Source of the DNA: Lysinibacillus capsici
GTDB lineage: Bacteria; Bacillota; Bacilli; Bacillales_A; Planococcaceae
Direction: 5' to 3'
NCBI RefSeq assembly: GCF_003367505.1
Contig: NZ_PXXX01000011.1
Span: 1 to 64,000, forward strand
DNA length: 64,000 nt
The position numbers and the translations under genes were made by a program. This document shows positions 33,132 to 42,909 of this stretch, in pieces; position 1 is the stretch's first letter, and each line of letters begins with the position of its first letter. A model generated the notes under the pieces. The model had not been told where the DNA came from. It saw only the letters and a list, made by a program, of their open reading frames with translations, and ran no database searches.

Positions 33132-33464
33132 ATTAGGCTAACATGAGGCTACGACACTAGCCATCTCTAGGGTGATGCAAAGAAAATAATGAAGAAAGGC
33201 GATTAAAAAATGAGTGTATAAAACATACATTTTTTATTCATATCAGCTGTTTATTTTCTAAAATATTTAAGAGTTTAGGAGGGGTGTCAACCCTCTTTCA
33301 AACGTAAGTATTTCATAGATTGGTGAAACCTGCTAAAAAATAACGCGAAAAAAACGTGATTTTTCGCGCATTTTCTTCTTCGTTGGCGTAGTTAGCAGAT
33401 GTTGGTAAGATTTTAATGAAAATCATCCCTTACGATTAGTGGCAGAGAAGGAGGAATTGCAAAC
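33132..33464 (+). other. Long structured 5' leader of the CAP-domain gene
   Basis: About 310 bases between the tandem boxes and the gene hold no convincing frame. Hairpins: GGCTA/TAGCC near 33150; GAGGG (33279) with CCCTC (33291); CGCGAAAAA (33344-33352) with TTTTTCGCG (33360-33368), enclosed by CTGCTAA (33330-33336) pairing TTAGCAG (33392-33398). No match to a riboswitch class I know. Confidence 0.45.
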
Positions 33465-34154
33465 ATGAAAAAAACACTAACTGCAATTTGTGCAACATTT
33501 CTTTTAGCAGCTCCAATTCAAATAGCTTCTGCTGCTGCAAATACAACAGAGGGGAATTCCGTACAGCAATCAACAAACTGTAATGTTTATTATTATAAAT
33601 GGTCAAACAATAATCATAAGTGGACGATTAAACTTCCACAGGCATCTACACCATCTAATGAGACGCCAACAACAAATAATACAACACCAACAAAGCCAAA
33701 TAATAATCAATCATCACAAAATGAAAAGCCAGCAACACCACCAACTACTTCAACACCATCAACAACAACTTCAGATGTGGACGCATTTGAACAAGAAGTA
33801 GTAAAATTAACAAACGCTGAGCGTACAAAAGCTGGTTTATCACCACTTCAAACAGATGCAAAATTAATGGCTGCAGCTCGTGAAAAATCACAAGATATGC
33901 AAACAAATAAATATTTCTCACATACGAGCCCAACATTTGGTTCACCATTTGATCGTATGAAAGCTTTAGGTATCGCTTATAAAGCTGCAGGTGAAAACAT
34001 TGCTCAAGGTCAACGTTCACCACAAGAAGTAGTACAAGCGTGGATGGACTCACCAGGACACCGTGCGAACATTTTAAACGGTAAATTTACACACATCGGT
34101 GTAGGTTATGTGAAATCAGGTAACTACTGGACACAACAATTTATCCAAAAATAA
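33465..34154 (+). CDS. Secreted CAP/SCP-domain protein (YkwD-like)
   Basis: 229 residues. Signal peptide ending IASAAA, a Thr/Pro/Asn-rich linker (about 60-105), then a CAP domain: LTNAERTKAGLSPLQTDAKL, HTSPTFGSPFDRMKALGI, AGENIAQGQ, WMDSPGHRANILNG and IGVGYV. The CAP histidines and Glu are present. Family proteins are secreted in Bacillales with unknown chemistry. The linker resembles wall-spanning spacers. GGAGGAATTGCAAAC precedes ATG. Four WalR-like boxes upstream suggest cell-wall-stress or growth control. Confidence 0.9.
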   Translation: MKKTLTAICATFLLAAPIQIASAAANTTEGNSVQQSTNCNVYYYKWSNNNHKWTIKLPQASTPSNETPTTNNTTPTKPNNNQSSQNEKPATPPTTSTPSTTTSDVDAFEQEVVKLTNAERTKAGLSPLQTDAKLMAAAREKSQDMQTNKYFSHTSPTFGSPFDRMKALGIAYKAAGENIAQGQRSPQEVVQAWMDSPGHRANILNGKFTHIGVGYVKSGNYWTQQFIQK

Positions 34155-34170
34155 TCATTTATTAATAGAA

Positions 34171-34216
34171 AGATGCTCTATAAGTCTATAAAGGCTTATA
34201 GAGCATCTTTTTTTAT
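34171..34216 (+). terminator. Intrinsic terminator
   Basis: AGATGCTCTATAAG (34171-34184) pairs with CTTATAGAGCATCT (34195-34208), then seven T. Confidence 0.9.
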
Positions 34217-34256
34217 TGAATTAATGGTAAAATTTGATGAGAAAGGGAGGATAGAA

Positions 34257-34568
34257 TTGAAACAATATAGCATAGCAATGGCGATTTTCTCATTAGCCGT
34301 GTCGTTTTTAATAGGAAGCTGGCTCATCGCCACTAGTTTAAAAGAGCAGCCAAAGGAATCCGTGCAACACCAGCTATTGTCACAACAAGAGGCAGCTGAT
34401 TATTTAGGAATCAGTGTAGTGGAAGTGCTAAAATTAACAGAAGTGCCAGACGGATCTAATAGTTACATAAGCGAAATCCCTCATGTAAAGGTAGGGGACA
34501 AAGTCTATTATCCAAAGCAAGCCATTGATCGCTGGCTATTGGATATGGAATTAATCGTAGTACCTTAA
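34257..34568 (+). CDS. Membrane-anchored excisionase-type HTH protein
   Basis: 103 residues from TTG 34257 (GGGAGG seven bases upstream). N-terminal membrane helix (MAIFSLAVSFLIGSWLIATS), then LLSQQEAADYLGISVVEVLK and VYYPKQAIDRWL, the pattern of the MerR/Xis-like HTH_17 domain. A DNA-binding fold tethered to the membrane; target unknown. Confidence 0.78.
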   Translation: MKQYSIAMAIFSLAVSFLIGSWLIATSLKEQPKESVQHQLLSQQEAADYLGISVVEVLKLTEVPDGSNSYISEIPHVKVGDKVYYPKQAIDRWLLDMELIVVP

Positions 34569-34747
34569 GAAAAACATATGAACTATTTCTTTGGATAGGG
34601 GCATCACTTAATAAAAAAGAGCGCTCCCTCCAGCGAAAAACGGTCGATGAGACTTTTCTTTCTCTTTTATAAATAGTAGTTTTTAAACTGTATTTTGGGG
34701 GAATTGATAAATAAGTAGTGGGTAAAAAGTAGGGAGAGGTGAGATGG

Positions 34748-37702
34748 ATGAAAAAGCCGAATCTATTAAAGCAGTTTTTTACAAAAGAAGAAAGACCGCA
34801 TACGTTTGCGCTGGCAACAGCTCAAGACCATCGTTTATTTTCATATGCCATGTCCTTTGCCAAGTATCACCCCGATATGATGATTGTGTTTTCGGCAGAT
34901 GGCGAAATTATTTACGTCAATCAAGAAGCACTCTATGAGCTATTACAATATCGACCTAGTCATGCAGAAGATTTCAAGAAAATTCTGACTGATGTAGATT
35001 ATAAACGATTAAAAAGAGCGTTCAATCGAACATTACGAGGAAAGTCGGTCAAGATTGATATTGGAAAACTACAGCATCAAGGACAAAACCTAAGCCTCGT
35101 ACTGACGTTTATACCAATCAAAAATGATGACAATCAGGCGGAGGGGCTCTATTTAATCATTGAAGATATGTCCACGTATTCAGCCATGAAGCATCAGTTA
35201 ATGCTACATGAGAAGCATTTAAATTACGCCCAGCATATTGCGGCAGTTGGGAGCTGGGAGTATTTTATTCAGCATGACAAACTGTTTTGCTCAGATAACT
35301 TTTATCATATTTTTGGCTTTGCACGTTCAGATAACGATGGTATTGATCACGTTTTCCAGTTCATTCATCCAGATGATTATGAAAGGACATATGATGCATT
35401 TAATCATGCTCGAAAAGGGACTAATTTTGACAGTGACTTCCGAATTTATCACGGTAAAACCAATGAACTGCGTTTTCTACAGGCAGCCGCCGAAGTCATA
35501 TGGAAGGATGACAAGCCCTTTAAGATGATTGGGGTTGTCAAAGACGAAACGGCTTTCAAACTACTTGAGAAAACACTAAATGATACATTAGCCAACTATC
35601 ATTCTATCTTTGACAATTTAGATGCAGGGATTTGGATGCGAGATTCCATTCGTGGCAATATGCTGTTCGCCTCTAAAGGGTTGGAAGGAATTCTTGGTAT
35701 TCCATTAGCTAAGCTTTATGATGACTCAGAAGTATGGATTAATATGATTCATCCTGCACATCGTGAGGAGGTATTAGCGTATACTGATCATCTCGCTTCA
35801 GGCAAAAGCTATCAAGTGATTTATCGTATCCTAACGGGGGAGAATCAGACAAAGTGGTTGCTGGAGCAAATTGTGCCGAGACTAGATCAGCAAGGGGAGG
35901 TCAACCATATTTTCGGCTTAGTAACTGATATTACAAAGGAGATTGAACGAGAAAAGAAGCTTAATTATTTAGTGTATTATGATGAATTGACAGGTTTACC
36001 AAATCGCTTGAGCTTACATGATAAAGTTGATACCTTATGCTTAGCTGGCGAACCCTTCGCACTATTATATATTTCGATTAACCGCTTTCATATCTTAAAT
36101 AATGCGCTAGGTACGAAAATCGGTGATGAGCTTCTGCGCACGGTGACTAACTACTTTTCAACACTAACAGATGATCACAGTTACATGGCACGTTTAGACA
36201 ATCAGCATTTTATCATTGTCATTAAAAAATATGTGAGCAAGCAACATATTTACGCGCTGGCTAGCCGTATACTGAAAACCTTTGATACACCTTTTTCGAT
36301 AAAAGACTATCGCTTGCACCTATCTGCTAGCATTGGTATTGCTTTTTACCCAGAGGAGGGCTTAACGAGAAACATTTTATTAGAAAATGCATATTCAGCT
36401 TTATGCTATGCCCAACAGCAGGGAAGGAATCGTTTTCATATTTATGCCTTTACAGAGGATATTACTTCCTATAAACAGTATGTGTTAGACCGAGATATGC
36501 GACAAGCCATGTTAAATGAGGAATTCGAATTATATTTCCAACCATTGGTGGAGCCGCAAAAGGGGGTTATCAACGGTGCAGAAGCGTTAATTCGTTGGCA
36601 TCATAAAGAATGGGGCCTTGTGTCACCTGGTGAATTTATTCCATTAGCGGAAGAAAACCATATGATTCACATCATTACAGATTGGGTGATTAAAAAAGCA
36701 TGTGCGTTGTTACAGCACTGGAAGCAGCAAGGGCATGTGCTGCGAACAATTAGTATTAAGATATCGCCAATCCGTCTGATGAAAAAGGGCTTTATTCAGT
36801 TTGTCCAAGAGCAATTACAGGTAAATTCGATTGACGCTCATTATATACAGTTCGAGATTAGCGAAAGTACCATCTTAAAAAATAGTACAAGTGTGATGAC
36901 CGTTCTTAAAGAATTACAAGACATCGGTGTCAAAATTGCTATTGGTGATTTTGGAACAGGCTACTCATCCTTAGAATCATTGCGAACATTCCAACCAACG
37001 ACACTCCATATCTATGAAGCGTTTATCCGTGAAATTCGTCATGACCGTCCGATTGAAAATGGACTCATTTCAGCAACGATTTATTTAGCCAAAATGCTTG
37101 GTATTCAGGTTGTGGCAAAAGGAGTTGAAAGTTACGAACAATTTATCTTTTTAAAGCAGCAACAATGTGATTATTTGCAAGGTAGTATTTATACGAAGGC
37201 TGTTCCCGCGAAAGCTTTTGAAAAAATGCTGGCACAAGGCATTTTAACACCACAAAAAGCGATTGTTCATAAAAAACCTGTGGTGGAGCGACGCAAATAT
37301 TATCGTTTTCAATTCCCGGCCTATGTGAAGGGCTTCATGACAATTATCGAAATGAATGAGCAAAAAATTAATATCGGTCATACCCCGATCATCATTGAAA
37401 ATATTAGCTTAGGCGGCATGAAGATTCGCTCTTCTTTGAAGCTACCCGTTAATCAAACGATGAAATTTAAATTTAGCTTTATTTTAATGAATCAATCATT
37501 TAACCTAGAGGGTACTTTTAGATGGACCTTAGAAGAAAAATACCAAATCTATTCTTATGGCGTCGCCTTTAATTTGACGCAGGAGGATGAAGGAAAATTA
37601 GCCCCGATCATCAATCGAATGACAGCCTTGCATAATCACCATGAAAAAATAGAGGGAACGCCCTTTATGTATGAGGATATTGAAGCTTATTTTAAAAAAT
37701 AG
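34748..37702 (+). CDS. PAS-GGDEF-EAL-PilZ protein with degenerate catalytic domains
   Basis: 984 residues from ATG 34748 (GTG 34739 possible). Order: three PAS domains (about 40-400), GGDEF-like (about 400-560) with RLDNQHF where RxGGDEF should be, EAL domain (about 575-815), then PilZ (about 855-975) with RKYYRF and ENISLGGMK. The EAL domain keeps EALIRW but has KIS for the NxS Asn, GDFGTGYSS for DDFG, LHIYEAF for LKIDxxF and AKGVE for AEGVE, so several metal and catalytic residues are lost. It should bind rather than make or break c-di-GMP, with PilZ as probable receptor. Confidence 0.88.
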   Translation: MKKPNLLKQFFTKEERPHTFALATAQDHRLFSYAMSFAKYHPDMMIVFSADGEIIYVNQEALYELLQYRPSHAEDFKKILTDVDYKRLKRAFNRTLRGKSVKIDIGKLQHQGQNLSLVLTFIPIKNDDNQAEGLYLIIEDMSTYSAMKHQLMLHEKHLNYAQHIAAVGSWEYFIQHDKLFCSDNFYHIFGFARSDNDGIDHVFQFIHPDDYERTYDAFNHARKGTNFDSDFRIYHGKTNELRFLQAAAEVIWKDDKPFKMIGVVKDETAFKLLEKTLNDTLANYHSIFDNLDAGIWMRDSIRGNMLFASKGLEGILGIPLAKLYDDSEVWINMIHPAHREEVLAYTDHLASGKSYQVIYRILTGENQTKWLLEQIVPRLDQQGEVNHIFGLVTDITKEIEREKKLNYLVYYDELTGLPNRLSLHDKVDTLCLAGEPFALLYISINRFHILNNALGTKIGDELLRTVTNYFSTLTDDHSYMARLDNQHFIIVIKKYVSKQHIYALASRILKTFDTPFSIKDYRLHLSASIGIAFYPEEGLTRNILLENAYSALCYAQQQGRNRFHIYAFTEDITSYKQYVLDRDMRQAMLNEEFELYFQPLVEPQKGVINGAEALIRWHHKEWGLVSPGEFIPLAEENHMIHIITDWVIKKACALLQHWKQQGHVLRTISIKISPIRLMKKGFIQFVQEQLQVNSIDAHYIQFEISESTILKNSTSVMTVLKELQDIGVKIAIGDFGTGYSSLESLRTFQPTTLHIYEAFIREIRHDRPIENGLISATIYLAKMLGIQVVAKGVESYEQFIFLKQQQCDYLQGSIYTKAVPAKAFEKMLAQGILTPQKAIVHKKPVVERRKYYRFQFPAYVKGFMTIIEMNEQKINIGHTPIIIENISLGGMKIRSSLKLPVNQTMKFKFSFILMNQSFNLEGTFRWTLEEKYQIYSYGVAFNLTQEDEGKLAPIINRMTALHNHHEKIEGTPFMYEDIEAYFKK

Positions 37703-37711
37703 CTGATCATG

Positions 37712-37746
37712 AAGATGCCCAAATGTTCTAGAGGGCATCTTTTTTT
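37712..37746 (+). terminator. Intrinsic terminator
   Basis: AAGATGCCC (37712-37720) pairs with GGGCATCTT (37733-37741), then T7. Confidence 0.88.
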
Positions 37747-37823
37747 CATGGCGTGGAATCACACGAACTAAGCGTTTGAAATACACGAAAAATGCTTATA
37801 CTCTCCAGTAGAGGAGGCGTTTT

Positions 37824-39257
37824 ATGGATAAAGTGGAGTATATGATCAAAAGCCTACAAAAAGCATTCTACCATTCCTCGGATTTGACCGTCAGACAAAT
37901 AGATTGGCATGAAGGGGACACGGCTATTTTATGCTTTTACGCTTCTCTTGTTGATGCGAAGGAAGTCCAAAAAATACTGGATACCATTTATGCACGTTTA
38001 GATACAGAAAAACCTTTTTGGAGTGAAACCCTACTTACAACACTCGATAATTTTGCGCTACCGCAAGCGATTGAACGGGTTTGCCAAGGTGAAACGCTCG
38101 TGATTTTGCCTGATACGGGAAAAATGCTGACGTTAGCGATTACCAATGAAGTTCGTCGTAATCTTGAGGAGCCAAACAATGAACATATTCTGCGAGGCTC
38201 CCATGAAGGTCTTGTGGAGCGGGCGGATACCAATTTAACATTGATACGAAAGCGAGTGAATAATCCCGCTCTTGTGGTCAAATCTTTTACAATTGGACAA
38301 CAAACTAACACTAAAGCTTATTATCTCTATATGGATGGGGTTATACGGCCTGAAACCTTACAAGAGATGGAAAAGCGGATTGCAGACATTAAAATCGACT
38401 ATTTTTATAGTATTGGCCAGTTAAGTGATGCACTAGAGGATTCCGTGTTATCGCCATTTCCACAATTGTTAAATACAGAGCATCCAGATCGTGTGGTAGC
38501 CCACTTAGTGGAGGGTAAAATTGTGGTCATGACCAATATTTCGCCGTCTGCCTTGATTGGCCCTGTGACATTTTTCTCTTTCTATCAAACACCTGATGAC
38601 TATAATAGTCGGGTAGTGGTTGGCTCTTTTTATAAAATAGTGCGTTTACTGTCGTTTGTAACGGCGGTTTTTTTACCAGCATTTTATATTGCTGTGATTA
38701 GCTTTCACTTTGAGGTATTACCCTTAGAATTAAGTAATCAAGTAAAAAATGATGTTAATGATATACCTTATCGACCGTTAATTGAAGCACTGATACTTGA
38801 GATTATTATGGAGCTCATTCGAGAATCAAGTATTCGTTTACCACAATCAGTAGGGCAAACGATTGGGATCGTAGGGGGATTAGTGATAGGAGATGCCATT
38901 GTAAGTGCGGGACTCGTGTCGAACTTAATGGTCATTGTTGTCGCCTTAACGGCCATTTCAAGCTATGTTGTCCCGTCCGTTGAATTGAATAGCACGATTC
39001 GCATGATCCGTTTTCCGTTTATGCTACTTGCCTCATTATTTGGGTTTTTAGGCATTGTGGTAGGAGTTGTCATCCTATTAATTCATTTAATTAGTTTAAC
39101 GTCATTGAAACAGCCGTATTTTTCACCTATCGTACCATTTCAACCGAAAGCTGTTTATAAAATTTTTTTACGCTGGCCATTTATTAGACCGACAGTCCAA
39201 GTTACTTCCTTTCAACCACCGAAGGATGAAAAGGGAAAAAATGAGGATACACCATGA
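37824..39257 (+). CDS. Spore germination receptor A subunit (GerAA family)
   Basis: 477 residues. A large N-terminal cytoplasmic domain (about 1-260) is followed by five to six membrane helices starting IVRLLSFVTAVFLPAFYIAV. The family motif PFPQLLNTEHPDRVVAHLVE and the LPQSVGQTIGIVGGLVIGDA stretch are clear. The A subunit sits in the inner spore membrane and transmits the germinant signal. First gene of an A-B-C operon; AGAGGAGG precedes ATG. Confidence 0.95.
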   Translation: MDKVEYMIKSLQKAFYHSSDLTVRQIDWHEGDTAILCFYASLVDAKEVQKILDTIYARLDTEKPFWSETLLTTLDNFALPQAIERVCQGETLVILPDTGKMLTLAITNEVRRNLEEPNNEHILRGSHEGLVERADTNLTLIRKRVNNPALVVKSFTIGQQTNTKAYYLYMDGVIRPETLQEMEKRIADIKIDYFYSIGQLSDALEDSVLSPFPQLLNTEHPDRVVAHLVEGKIVVMTNISPSALIGPVTFFSFYQTPDDYNSRVVVGSFYKIVRLLSFVTAVFLPAFYIAVISFHFEVLPLELSNQVKNDVNDIPYRPLIEALILEIIMELIRESSIRLPQSVGQTIGIVGGLVIGDAIVSAGLVSNLMVIVVALTAISSYVVPSVELNSTIRMIRFPFMLLASLFGFLGIVVGVVILLIHLISLTSLKQPYFSPIVPFQPKAVYKIFLRWPFIRPTVQVTSFQPPKDEKGKNEDTP

Positions 39258-40282
39258 ATTTTTCTCTATCAAAGGCACAATTTTTTTTACTACTCTTTAT
39301 CATTCAGACAGGTGTTGTCTACATTGCCTTTCAAACACCGTTAATCATATACAGTCAACATAGTGCATGGTATGTCTTCTTCCTTGCTAGCATCTTCCAT
39401 TACGGCTTGCTGTTATTTTTTGAACGCTATTATCAATTTTTCTTTTTAAATGGGTTCTTTCGCTGGGTCTATCTGATCTATTGGTTATTAATAACAGCTG
39501 TATTAATTGCCTATATGGGGTATGTTCTGGCCTCATGGGTCTTGCCCCGAACACCTGAATGGATTGTTGTCATGATGATTGTAGGGCTATCTTTGTATGC
39601 CAATTTAGTTAGACCAGAAACCATCATCAATATTGGTGTCATGCTAATTCCTATCATTTTCCTCTTTGTCATTTTTTTAATGCTGGCTATTCCAGATTTA
39701 ACATGGAGTAATCTTTTTCCAGTTGAGTGGAACAATACTAGGCAAATCATGGCGGGCATGATTCATAGCATGTATGCCTTTTTTGGGATTGAAATGTACC
39801 TCCTTTATCGTCCATTTCTCAAACAGGATTTACAGGTGAAGGGAAAGCCCTTATTGATTTATCAACTCGTCATTTTTTTCTTTTATTTTATTTCGGTTGT
39901 CTTTACACAAATGTTCTTTGCTTTGGAGGAGGTTCAACTAATACCAGAGCCTATTATGTATATTTTAAAATCACAGGAAGTGAATTTTGTAAAACGGCTG
40001 GATATTTTTTTCATCTATATTTGGCTTTCTTGGTCCATTGTTACGGTCATGATCTACGGTTTGTCCCTTCGTGTGCTTTATTTGTCAAAAAAACGGAAGC
40101 ATCCGAAACGAAGTATTGTTTTTTTTCATCTTCTCTTAGCCATCCTGCCGCTATTTGTCATGCAATTTCAGCGCATTGAGTTTATCAAAAATTCTATACA
40201 CTACGTACTCATTGTGTTTACGATTCTACTACCAATGATGATAATTTGTTGGAATAAATGGAGGGGAAAACGTGTATCGTAA
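39254..40282 (+). CDS. Spore germination receptor B subunit (GerAB family)
   Basis: 342 residues, ten membrane helices of the amino-acid permease (APC) type, opening MNFSLSKAQFFLLLFIIQTG. It overlaps the A gene by four bases and the C gene by eleven. The B subunit binds the germinant, usually an amino acid, in a transporter-like pocket. Confidence 0.93.
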   Translation: MNFSLSKAQFFLLLFIIQTGVVYIAFQTPLIIYSQHSAWYVFFLASIFHYGLLLFFERYYQFFFLNGFFRWVYLIYWLLITAVLIAYMGYVLASWVLPRTPEWIVVMMIVGLSLYANLVRPETIINIGVMLIPIIFLFVIFLMLAIPDLTWSNLFPVEWNNTRQIMAGMIHSMYAFFGIEMYLLYRPFLKQDLQVKGKPLLIYQLVIFFFYFISVVFTQMFFALEEVQLIPEPIMYILKSQEVNFVKRLDIFFIYIWLSWSIVTVMIYGLSLRVLYLSKKRKHPKRSIVFFHLLLAILPLFVMQFQRIEFIKNSIHYVLIVFTILLPMMIICWNKWRGKRVS

Positions 40283-41348
40283 AGGGATTATGCTCCTCTT
40301 GTCTATGTTACTTTTAGCTGGCTGTTGGGATGAACGACTTTATAAAAACGCTTCCGTTGTGACGCTCGTTGGGGTGGACGGATATATAGGGGCATACAAG
40401 GGATATTATGCCTATCCGAATACAGCAGCTCAGCAAAATGAAGTGATTGAAGCGGACGGCATTTCACCAAGAGATGTACGGAATCAAGCCAATTTAAAAG
40501 TAGAACAAACACTTGATTTATCTGAGTTATCGACCATCCTTGTATCGGACCAAACGGTAAGAGAGCCTCTTTATGATATTTTGGATATTTATTTTCGTGA
40601 TCCCCAAAACCCGATTTCGATAAAAATTGCTGTAACAGAAGGGGATGTCAAGCCGTTTATAGAGCTAACAAAGGATTTAGCAGGGGGGGCAGGAGGCTAT
40701 TATGAACGTTTTATGGAAAGCACAGAGGAAAATACAATTTTTCCGAAATTAGATTTACAGACGGTTGGCTCCATGCTATTTGAACAGACAATTGATATAG
40801 CACTTCCGTATATTCAGTTAAGTGAGGATAAAAAGCATGCTGTTGCGGCAGGTGTCGCTTTGTTCTCAGGTCAAACGTTTACGGGTACAATATTAACACC
40901 AAAACAATCTCTCACGATGCTTCTCTTAATGAATCAACCTAGCAAACAAGCGCGGATGAGCTATATGTGGAAGCATGATGGAAAATCGATGCCAATCACG
41001 GCTGATGTTATTCATATCAAGCGTCAATGGACGGTGAATGAGGAATTAAAAAGAATAGACATGGATTATCTCATAGAGGTAGAAATTGAGGAATTTGCAC
41101 ATGACCATTTATATAAAGACCCCGTTTTCAAGGAGGTTCAGCAGTTGATTCAAGATCATGTGCAGGCAGAGTTTGAGGAGGTTTTGCGGATTCTTCAAGG
41201 TCAGCAATCGGATACGTTGGGGATTGGTCGATATATTCGTGCTTATCACCCCAAAATGTTTCAGAAGGATTGGCATGCTGTCTATGCATCCTTACAGCTA
41301 GTGCCGTCTGTTCAAGTGAAAATCATTCGCACAGGTGTTTTACGCTAA
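40272..41348 (+). CDS. Spore germination receptor C subunit (GerAC family)
   Basis: 358 residues with a lipoprotein signal (LLLSMLLLAGCWDE). GTG start after GGAGGGGAAAAC, overlapping the B gene. The three-domain extracytoplasmic part is divergent from the orphan GerC at 5517. The complete operon encodes one germinant receptor; its ligand cannot be predicted. Confidence 0.93.
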   Translation: MYRKGIMLLLSMLLLAGCWDERLYKNASVVTLVGVDGYIGAYKGYYAYPNTAAQQNEVIEADGISPRDVRNQANLKVEQTLDLSELSTILVSDQTVREPLYDILDIYFRDPQNPISIKIAVTEGDVKPFIELTKDLAGGAGGYYERFMESTEENTIFPKLDLQTVGSMLFEQTIDIALPYIQLSEDKKHAVAAGVALFSGQTFTGTILTPKQSLTMLLLMNQPSKQARMSYMWKHDGKSMPITADVIHIKRQWTVNEELKRIDMDYLIEVEIEEFAHDHLYKDPVFKEVQQLIQDHVQAEFEEVLRILQGQQSDTLGIGRYIRAYHPKMFQKDWHAVYASLQLVPSVQVKIIRTGVLR

Positions 41349-41387
41349 AAAAATCGCCTTTCTCAAGTTAGAGAAAAGCGATTTTTT
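41348..41387. terminator. Bidirectional terminator, ger operon and MATE gene
   Basis: AAAAAATCGC (41348-41357) pairs with GCGATTTTTT (41378-41387), with an inner TTCTC/GAGAA. Confidence 0.88.
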
Positions 41388-41391
41388 GTTG

Positions 41392-42738
41392 TTAAACAGT
41401 GACTCTTTTTTGAACAACCAATAGACGAATTAAAAGAGTAATTGCGCCCATTGTTAAACCTGCCACAAGGCCAATCCAATAGCCAAATGGGCCGAAATCC
41501 GTATGTGTGGCAAGGGTATACCCAACTGGCAAGCCAATTACCCAATAAGATATAATGGCCATGATAAACGTGATCATAACATCTTTATAGCCTCTCAATG
41601 CGCCTTGTACTGGTGCTTGTATTGCATCAGATAGCTGGAAAATGGCTGCGTAGACTAAAAATTGTACGGCATACTCAAGTACCATCTGATCTGTCGTATA
41701 CATATGTGCTACAGGTTCACGTAAAATAAACAAGATGCAAGCTGATATAAAGCTAAATAAAATGGCTGTGCCGACACATAGATAACTATACATACGAGCA
41801 TCTCGCATGCGACCAGCGCCGATCTCAAAACCTACTAATATTGTGACACCCATAGAAATACTGAGCGGAACCATGTATAACAGAGAAGTGAAATTGATGG
41901 CAATCTGATGGGCTGCTATGATTTCTGTGCTAAAATTACTCATCATCATGGTCACAGCAGAAAAAATACTTGTTTCTGCAAATAGGGAAATACCGATCGG
42001 AACCCCAATCAATAAAATTTCCTTCCATCGAAGCCATTCAAGCTTAGGCCAATCATGAAACAGACGGAATCGTTCGAACGGTACTCGTTTAGCGATGATC
42101 CATACTGTAATCATGAATATTAGCCAGTACGTTATTGCTGTCGCTACACCAGCTCCGACGCCGCCAAGCTCAGGCGCACCAAATTTGCCGAAAATAAAGA
42201 TATAGTTCAGCACGATATTAATGGGTGTTGTCATTAAGGTAATGATCATCGTGACCCGTGTCTGACCAAGGGCGTCAATAAAGCAACGCATAACAAAAAA
42301 TAAGAAAAGTGGCAAAAGACCCGCACACATCGCATAGATGTAGCCTTTTGCAATGCTATGTACAGCAGACTCTAAGTTCATCTTACTAAGTATCCAATCA
42401 ATGCCAAAGAAGAGTCCTGTAAAAATAAGGATCGCCAGCAATATGGCGACATAAATGCCTTGCTGGACTGCCTTTTTTGCATCCATCTCTTTTTTCGCTC
42501 CCACAAGCTGTGAGACAATTGGCGTAATAGCTAGGAGTATACCTGAAAGTCCAGTATAAATCGGCATCCAGATAGAGGAACCAATCGAAACACCTGCTAA
42601 ATCAACCGTCCCGTAACGACTGGACATTAAAATATCAAAAAATGAAATAAGATAAATAGCTACCTGTGTCACTAAAATAGGGACAATCATTTTTAAGAGT
42701 AGCACGTATTTTTCCTTAATTGTGGATGTTTGATACAT
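41392..42738 (-). CDS. MATE family efflux transporter (second copy type)
   Basis: 448 residues from ATG 42738 (AAGGAAGTAGAAAAT upstream); the frame extends 24 codons further without a ribosome site. Twelve helices with MIVPILVTQVAIYLISFFDI, GILLAITPIVSQLVGAKKEM and MGVTILVGFEIGAG. It is of the NorM/DinF-like type and clearly different from the MATE at 7901. Exporter of cationic compounds driven by Na+ or H+. Substrate unknown. Confidence 0.92.
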   Translation of the reverse strand: MYQTSTIKEKYVLLLKMIVPILVTQVAIYLISFFDILMSSRYGTVDLAGVSIGSSIWMPIYTGLSGILLAITPIVSQLVGAKKEMDAKKAVQQGIYVAILLAILIFTGLFFGIDWILSKMNLESAVHSIAKGYIYAMCAGLLPLFLFFVMRCFIDALGQTRVTMIITLMTTPINIVLNYIFIFGKFGAPELGGVGAGVATAITYWLIFMITVWIIAKRVPFERFRLFHDWPKLEWLRWKEILLIGVPIGISLFAETSIFSAVTMMMSNFSTEIIAAHQIAINFTSLLYMVPLSISMGVTILVGFEIGAGRMRDARMYSYLCVGTAILFSFISACILFILREPVAHMYTTDQMVLEYAVQFLVYAAIFQLSDAIQAPVQGALRGYKDVMITFIMAIISYWVIGLPVGYTLATHTDFGPFGYWIGLVAGLTMGAITLLIRLLVVQKRVTV

Positions 42739-42909
42739 ATTTTCTACTTCCTTCATGAACATAATGAACAAGTATAGCATATGTAAAGAGAGAAAAGCTG
42801 AAATTTTCATGCTTCATCTATATCTTTTCGTCAGCATATAGTAAAATAGAACACTGTAAACAAAAAGTAGTGCTAACTACAATGGTTTTTAAGGAATAGG
42901 AGAATTTGT

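Noticed and set aside
33132-33464. ydaO-type c-di-AMP or GEMM c-di-GMP riboswitch before the CAP-domain gene
   Set aside because: None of the conserved core segments of either class could be placed.
33583-33801. Gln/His-rich plus-strand frame
   Set aside because: Out-of-frame reading of the Thr/Asn/Pro linker of the CAP-domain protein.
37780-37800. Forespore (SigG-type) promoter before the ger operon
   Set aside because: A TATACT-like box is present, but no GNATR-type -35 at the right distance could be placed with confidence.
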